Assembly (NCBI GenBank): GCA_002255315.1
Contig: NCBD01000092.1
Span: forward strand, 1 to 10,230
DNA length: 10,230 nt
Source: Actinobacteria bacterium 21-64-8
Lineage (GTDB): Bacteria; Actinomycetota; Acidimicrobiia; Acidimicrobiales; RAAP-2
Reading direction: 5' to 3'
Shown here: positions 6,434 to 10,230 of the stretch, piece by piece
Layout: each line of letters begins with the position of its first letter
Numbering within the stretch: the first letter of the stretch is position 1
Notes under the pieces: model-generated
The model's database searches: none
What the model saw: the letters and a program-made list of their open reading frames with translations, nothing else
What the model was told of the DNA's origin: nothing
Made by a program: the position numbers and the translations under genes

Positions 6434-8014
6434 CTAGTTCGGTTGATAGACCCCAAAGGCGTCGCGCAACACGTCGGCCACCTCACCAAGTGTCGCCAAG
6501 GAACGCAGCGCCTCTTTCATCGGGTAGAGCAGATTCGCACTGCTGCGCGCGGCGAGCGCGACGTCATTTAACGCAGCGTTCACCGCCGCGTTATCGCGTC
6601 GCTCCTTCAGGGCACGCACGCGCGCCACTTGGGCGCGCTGTTGAGCCTCGTCGATCGGGAAGACCTCGGTCGCGCTGCTTTGTGCTTCGGCGAAGCGATT
6701 CACGCCCACCACGATCTTCTCGCCGGCGTCGACTTGACGGGCGAAATCGTACGCCGCGGCTTCAATCTCGTCTTGGAGATAACGCGCCTCAATGGCGGCG
6801 ACCGAACCACCCAATTGGTCAATTGTCGCGAGGTACTCGCGCGCGCCGGCTTCAACCTCGTTGGTCAGTGACTCCACGAAGTACGAACCCGCGAGCGGAT
6901 CGACCGTGTCGGCGATGCCCGATTCGTAGCCCAAGATCTGCTGGGTACGCAGGGCCAGCTTGGCCGCGCGCTCGGTGGGTAGTCCGAGCGCTTCGTCAAA
7001 GCCGTTGGTGTGCAAACTCTGCGTGCCCCCGAGCGCGGCCGCCAGTGCCTGGACGGTCACGCGCACGACGTTGTTGTCGGGCTGTTGGGCGGTCAAGGTG
7101 GAGCCGCCCGTTTGGGTGTGGAAACGAAGCATGAGAGATTTGGGGTCCTTCGCGCCGAAGCGCTCCTTCATGATTGAAGCCCACAGACGTCGCGCGGCGC
7201 GGAACTTCGCGACCTCTTCGAAGAGGTTGTTGTGCGCGTTGAAAAAGAAACTCAGTCGCGGCGCGAAGTCGTCGAGGGCCAAGCCAGCCGCGAGCGCGGC
7301 TTCGACGTAGGCGATGCCGTTAGCGAGGGTGAAGGCCACCTCTTGGACGGCCGTGGAGCCGGCCTCGCGAATGTGGTAACCCGAAATCGAAATGGTGTTC
7401 CAGTTGGGCATCTCGGCGGCGCAGTAGGCGAAGGTGTCAACGATCAGGCGCATCGAGGGGCGCGGCGGGTAGATGTAGGTCCCACGCGCGACGTACTCCT
7501 TCAAGATGTCGTTTTGAATGGTGCCGCGAAGTTGCTTTCCCTCGACACCTTGTTCTTCGGCGACCAACTGGTAGAGCAGCAGCAACGTCGAGGCCGTGGA
7601 GTTGATGGTCATCGAGGTGGTGACCTCGTTAAGAGGTAGCCCCGCGAGGAGCAGGCGCATGTCCTCGAGTGACGAGATCGCCACGCCTACTTTTCCGACT
7701 TCGCCTTCGGCGCGGGCGTGGTCAGCGTCGTAGCCCATCTGCGTCGGCAGATCAAAGGCGCAGCTCAGTCCGGTCTGGCCGGCACCGAGGAGAAACTTGA
7801 ATCGCTCATTCGTCGCTTCGGCGGTGCCAAAGCCCGCGTATTGGCGCATCGTCCACAGCCGACCGCGGTACATCGTGGGCTGGACGCCGCGGGTGAAGGG
7901 GTAGGCGCCGGGCGCGCCGAGGCGCTCGGCGGGGTCAAAGTCGTGGAGATCGTCGGCGTCGTAGATCGCCTTAATTTCGATGCCCGAGTCGGTACGTCGT
8001 TCGTCAGAACTCAC
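6434..8014 (-). CDS. Methylmalonyl-CoA mutase, catalytic (large) subunit without B12 domain
   Basis: The enzyme interconverts (R)-methylmalonyl-CoA and succinyl-CoA using adenosylcobalamin. The 526-residue protein covers the TIM-barrel substrate domain only: [13 protein letters not shown] (57-69), [19 protein letters not shown] (78-96), [21 protein letters not shown] (in part, 164-183), [11 protein letters not shown] (209-219) with catalytic H214, FHTQTGG (298-304) and [17 protein letters not shown] (331-347). There is no C-terminal DxHxxG cobalamin domain, so a separate small subunit must exist elsewhere, as in other two-chain mutases. Y59 and R177 are the residues that, as I recall, mark methylmalonyl-CoA specificity; isobutyryl-CoA mutases have F and Q there. 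The start is GTG 8014, because earlier in-frame codons give non-family sequence and TAACCT (8027-8022) lies exactly 7 nt upstream, fitting a leaderless start. It fits a propionyl-CoA pathway with the carboxylase at 3420. Confidence 0.93.
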   Translation of the reverse strand: MSSDERRTDSGIEIKAIYDADDLHDFDPAERLGAPGAYPFTRGVQPTMYRGRLWTMRQYAGFGTAEATNERFKFLLGAGQTGLSCAFDLPTQMGYDADHARAEGEVGKVGVAISSLEDMRLLLAGLPLNEVTTSMTINSTASTLLLLYQLVAEEQGVEGKQLRGTIQNDILKEYVARGTYIYPPRPSMRLIVDTFAYCAAEMPNWNTISISGYHIREAGSTAVQEVAFTLANGIAYVEAALAAGLALDDFAPRLSFFFNAHNNLFEEVAKFRAARRLWASIMKERFGAKDPKSLMLRFHTQTGGSTLTAQQPDNNVVRVTVQALAAALGGTQSLHTNGFDEALGLPTERAAKLALRTQQILGYESGIADTVDPLAGSYFVESLTNEVEAGAREYLATIDQLGGSVAAIEARYLQDEIEAAAYDFARQVDAGEKIVVGVNRFAEAQSSATEVFPIDEAQQRAQVARVRALKERRDNAAVNAALNDVALAARSSANLLYPMKEALRSLATLGEVADVLRDAFGVYQPN

Positions 8015-8021
8015 GCTCGAA

Positions 8022-8027
8022 AGGTTA
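8022..8027 (-). promoter_or_regulatory. Putative -10 box of the mutase gene (leaderless)
   Basis: TAACCT on the minus strand fits TANNNT and ends 7 nt before the GTG start, the same spacing as at birA. There is no Shine-Dalgarno sequence before the GTG. No clear -35 box is seen. Confidence 0.4.
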
Positions 8028-8099
8028 GGCGTTGGCTCGAGGGACCTTGCGAAAACTCGATTGACACCCAACCCGCGCTCCATGAGGGAAGATAGAGAG

Positions 8100-8651
8100 A
8101 TGTACTGTCCCCACTGCGGCTCGCCTTCGGACGACAACGCGACCATGTGTCACGTGTGTGGTCAAACCTTTGTCACCGTGCACCACGGTGAGGGCGCTGA
8201 AGCGATGAGTTCGGCGCCCGCGCTCGCGGGCTGGTGGCGGCGCGTTGGCGCCACCGTCGCCGACAACTTGATTCTCGTGATTCCCACGCTCGTTGTCGTG
8301 TCGATTTTCGAAGGTCTCGGCGGGGTCTACACCGGCGCCGTCGCGGGCTTGTTGCTGCAGGGCTTTTATATGGTCTGGCAGATTTCGGGCAAGGCCGGCC
8401 AGACGGTGGGCAATCGCGTCGCCGCCTCAAAGGTCGTTGACGCGCTCACGGGCAGCCGCGTCACCTTGGTCCAGGCCGTCAAGCGCTGGGGTTTTATCGC
8501 GGTCTACGCCTCACTCAGCCTCACCGGGTCCACCACGGCCGGGGCCGTGGTGACGGTGCTCGGCCTCATCGACTCGCTCTGGCCGCTTTTTGATCCTCGC
8601 AAGCAGACGCTGCACGACAAATTCGCCGGCACGCTCGTCGTTCGCGTCTAA
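8100..8651 (+). CDS. Zinc-ribbon RDD-family membrane protein
   Basis: This is a 183-residue protein of unknown role. It opens with a four-cysteine zinc ribbon (C3, C6, C17, C20: CPHCG...CHVCG), then a short linker and an RDD domain. RDD features seen are [17 protein letters not shown] (43-59) with the arginine and aspartate of the first helix, hydrophobic segments at about 56-70, 78-94 and 131-160, the loop [19 protein letters not shown] (96-114), and the tail [19 protein letters not shown] (163-181), which is very typical. It is probably an inner-membrane protein with a cytosolic zinc ribbon. The start is ATG 8100, because the cysteine pair follows at once; GAGG (8084-8087) is a weak ribosome site 12 nt away. 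It is divergent from the mutase across 85 bases, and its stop overlaps the rhodanese-MoeB stop by 4 nt. No function is inferred from context. Confidence 0.88.
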   Translation: MYCPHCGSPSDDNATMCHVCGQTFVTVHHGEGAEAMSSAPALAGWWRRVGATVADNLILVIPTLVVVSIFEGLGGVYTGAVAGLLLQGFYMVWQISGKAGQTVGNRVAASKVVDALTGSRVTLVQAVKRWGFIAVYASLSLTGSTTAGAVVTVLGLIDSLWPLFDPRKQTLHDKFAGTLVVRV

Positions 8652-9811
8652 GCGAGCACCGCGTGGGGCATGCAGAGGTCGTCGTACTCGGCGATGACGA
8701 TGGGTCCCGCGTGCTCACCACAGGCCGGGCACTCGGGGTCACGTCGCACCTTAAAGGTGCGAAAACTCTGGTCCATTGAGTCATAGGTCAACAAACGACC
8801 CACCAGCGGATCGCCCAAGTCGAGCAGCAACTTAATCGTCTCAATGGCCTGAATCGATCCAATGATGCCGGGCAACACGCCGAGCACGCCCGCCTCGGCA
8901 CAGCTCGGCGCGAGTTCGGCGGGTGGCGGCTCGGGGATCATGCAGCGATAGCACGGTCCAACGTAGGGCTGAAAGACCGTGACTTGACCCTCGAAACGAA
9001 AGATTGAGCCGTGCACCACGGGGATGTTCTTCAACAGCGCCGCGTCGTTGACGAGGTAACGCGTCGGAAAGTTATCCGTGCCGTCGACGATGACGTCGTA
9101 ACCGTCGATGATGTCGAGAATATTGTCGGCGCCGAGTCGCACGTCGTAGGTGAGTACCGTCAGATCGGGGTTCATCGCCGTCAAGGTGGCCTTCGCGCTG
9201 TCGACTTTGCGCATACCAATACGGTCAACGTTGTGCAGAATCTGACGCTGGAGATTTGACGCGTCGACGACGTCCATGTCAATGATGCCAATCGTGCCCA
9301 CCCCCGCCGCGGCGAGATAGAGCGCGGCTGGGGACCCGAGTCCGCCCGCTCCAAGCAAGAGCACCTTTGAGTCGAGCAACTTCATCTGACCCTTTTCACC
9401 CACCTCGGGAAGCAGGAGGTGGCGCTGGTAGCGATTGCGCTGATCGGCACTCAAGGTACGAGGTGTCTTCCAGACGAGTCCTTCGTCTTTCCACTTGTTA
9501 AAGCCCCCGATAATCGACACGACGTCGGTGTAGCCCAGTTCTTGCAAGGTCTTCGTCGCGAAGGCCGAGCGCACACCCCCCGCGCAGTAGACCGCGATCG
9601 GAGCGTGCTTGTCGGGCAGGCGACCCTCAACGGAGAACTCAAGATTCCCGCGCGGCACGTGAATAGCACCCGGTACGGCACCTTGTTCGTACTCGTCGGG
9701 CTCTCGCACGTCAAGCAAGGTGAAGTGGTCGAGGCGGCCCGCCACCTCGTGAGGATCGATTTCGCGAATTTCGGCCTTGGCGGCGTTCAGCAGGTCACGG
9801 GGTGAAGACAC
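8648..9811 (-). CDS. Rhodanese-MoeB/ThiF fusion, sulfur-carrier adenylyltransferase
   Basis: The 387-residue protein has two domains. Residues 20-115 are a rhodanese domain: LLDVREPDEYEQG (32-44), active-site loop CAGGVRS (76-82) with catalytic C76, and IGGFNKWKDEGL (101-112). Residues 120-387 are an E1-like MoeB/ThiF domain: LSADQRNRYQRHLLLPEVG (120-138), nucleotide loop GAGGLGS (154-160), D178 and D180, NLQRQ with R189, DGTDNFPTR (243-251), zinc cysteines C287/C290 and C361/C364, and SCAEAGVLG with C304 at the thioester-cysteine position known from MOCS3. It should adenylate the C-terminal glycine of a ThiS/MoaD-like carrier, and the rhodanese cysteine could supply sulfur. The order (rhodanese first) is the reverse of MoeZ/MOCS3. 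The start is GTG 9811, with AAGGAG 6 nt upstream; the open frame further upstream (to 9997) is not family sequence and crosses the divergent gene. MoeB, ThiF and MoeZ-like roles cannot be separated here. Confidence 0.92.
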   Translation of the reverse strand: MSSPRDLLNAAKAEIREIDPHEVAGRLDHFTLLDVREPDEYEQGAVPGAIHVPRGNLEFSVEGRLPDKHAPIAVYCAGGVRSAFATKTLQELGYTDVVSIIGGFNKWKDEGLVWKTPRTLSADQRNRYQRHLLLPEVGEKGQMKLLDSKVLLLGAGGLGSPAALYLAAAGVGTIGIIDMDVVDASNLQRQILHNVDRIGMRKVDSAKATLTAMNPDLTVLTYDVRLGADNILDIIDGYDVIVDGTDNFPTRYLVNDAALLKNIPVVHGSIFRFEGQVTVFQPYVGPCYRCMIPEPPPAELAPSCAEAGVLGVLPGIIGSIQAIETIKLLLDLGDPLVGRLLTYDSMDQSFRTFKVRRDPECPACGEHAGPIVIAEYDDLCMPHAVLA

Positions 9812-9836
9812 GGCGCTCTCCTTGTTTGGTCTTGAA

Positions 9837-9842
9837 ATCTTA
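9837..9842 (-). promoter_or_regulatory. Putative -10 box of the rhodanese-MoeB gene
   Basis: TAAGAT on the minus strand fits TANNNT. A start about 7 nt downstream would give a leader of roughly 20 nt carrying AAGGAG in front of the GTG at 9811. The -35 region is not convincing. Confidence 0.35.
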
Positions 9843-9888
9843 CCTGCTGGGTCAACAATTGAACACGCCCACCTGCTAAACCTCTCGG

Positions 9889-10230
9889 GTGGACCTTGCT
9901 GAGTTGCTCGCCGCGCGCCGAATGACCCGTTCTTTTGACGGCTCCGCGATCGACCCCGAGTGGCTCGAGGGACGTTGCGCCGAGGCGTTGTGGGCACCGA
10001 CCGCCGGCAACAGTGCGGGTGTGCGCATGCACGTCATCTAACGGGGCGATCTCAGCGACTTCTTTACCCACGCCACTGACCCGTCGTGGCGCGAGACGGC
10101 GCGTCGTGCGTCGGGGCTGCTTCGCGCAGGGGCAGGCGTCCTAGTGACCGCGCTGCCGTCGCTCTACCTCGAGCGATACGCCGAGCCCGACAAGGCGAAC
10201 TCGGGTCTGAACGTGCTCGACCAGTGGCCC
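9889..10230 (+). pseudogene. Nitroreductase-family protein, N-terminal part, with in-frame stop (cut by window edge)
   Basis: Nitroreductase-family proteins are FMN-dependent oxidoreductases. From GTG 9889 the reading is DLAELLAARRMTRSFDG, then ALWAPTAGNSAGVRMHVI, which matches the FMN-binding R-x-x-R-x-F and P-T/S-A-G-N motifs of the family. Codon 51 is TAA (10039-10041). The same frame continues to the window edge with plausible family sequence: RGDLSDFFTHATDPSWRETA, LLRAGAGVLVTALPSLYLERY, AEPDKANSGLN. A single base change therefore seems to interrupt an otherwise intact gene; no shift of frame is needed. There is no ATG after the stop for a clean restart. The start has no Shine-Dalgarno sequence; TAAACC (9877-9882) lies 6 nt upstream, so a leaderless start is possible. 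It is divergent from the rhodanese-MoeB gene across 77 bases. A consensus error is as likely as a real nonsense mutation. Confidence 0.75.

Noticed and set aside
6352..7134. Plus-strand 260-codon frame opposite the mutase gene
   Set aside because: Low-complexity arginine-rich translation antisense to a strongly conserved gene; a shadow.
8061..8066. Perfect TTGACA -35 hexamer upstream of the RDD gene
   Set aside because: No acceptable -10 box lies 15-19 bases downstream (the sequence there is GAGGGAAG), so I do not call a promoter.

Overview
The window is GC-rich bacterial chromosome, tightly packed, with GTG starts, 4-nt ATGA/GTGA overlaps and several apparently leaderless genes. Together with an rmlD-wbbL pair in the order known from mycobacteria, this points to an actinobacterium. 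Acidimicrobiia-like is my best guess, from general protein character only. Nothing looks like a phage, IS element, CRISPR array, tRNA or rRNA.

Layout. (1) 1-546, minus: N-terminal 182 codons of SecA, cut by the window edge. (2) 547-846: a 300-base gap with no credible protein gene. It holds a 13-bp perfect inverted repeat (585-597 and 825-837) bracketing a series of nested helices; I read it as a candidate structured RNA of about 253 nt transcribed toward secA. (3) 847-3355, minus: a three-gene operon, biotin ligase (birA) - dTDP-4-dehydrorhamnose reductase (rmlD) - GT2 rhamnosyltransferase (wbbL-like), joined by 4-nt overlaps. (4) 3420-6424, plus: acyl-CoA carboxylase alpha subunit, M20 amidohydrolase and a small antibiotic-biosynthesis-monooxygenase-fold protein, again joined by ATGA overlaps. 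(5) 6434-8014, minus: methylmalonyl-CoA mutase catalytic subunit. (6) 8100-8651, plus: zinc-ribbon RDD membrane protein. (7) 8648-9811, minus: rhodanese-MoeB/ThiF fusion. (8) 9889 to the edge, plus: nitroreductase-family gene.

Functional logic. The biotin ligase is divergent from a biotin-carrying carboxylase, its likely substrate, and a methylmalonyl-CoA mutase lies nearby. This looks like a propionyl-CoA to succinyl-CoA module. rmlD and wbbL make dTDP-L-rhamnose and transfer rhamnose to a lipid-linked sugar, as in actinobacterial cell-wall linker synthesis. The rhodanese-MoeB protein fits sulfur activation for molybdopterin, thiamine or other sulfur-carrier pathways.

Three genes are broken as written. 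The carboxylase lacks about 45-48 residues at position 4352 and changes frame there. The M20 gene lacks about 20 residues at 5734 and changes frame. The nitroreductase has an in-frame TAA at 10039 with homology continuing beyond it. All other genes are clean. Recent decay or assembly/consensus error would both explain this, and the sequence alone cannot decide. The two observations most worth following are the candidate RNA upstream of secA and the cluster of lesions.
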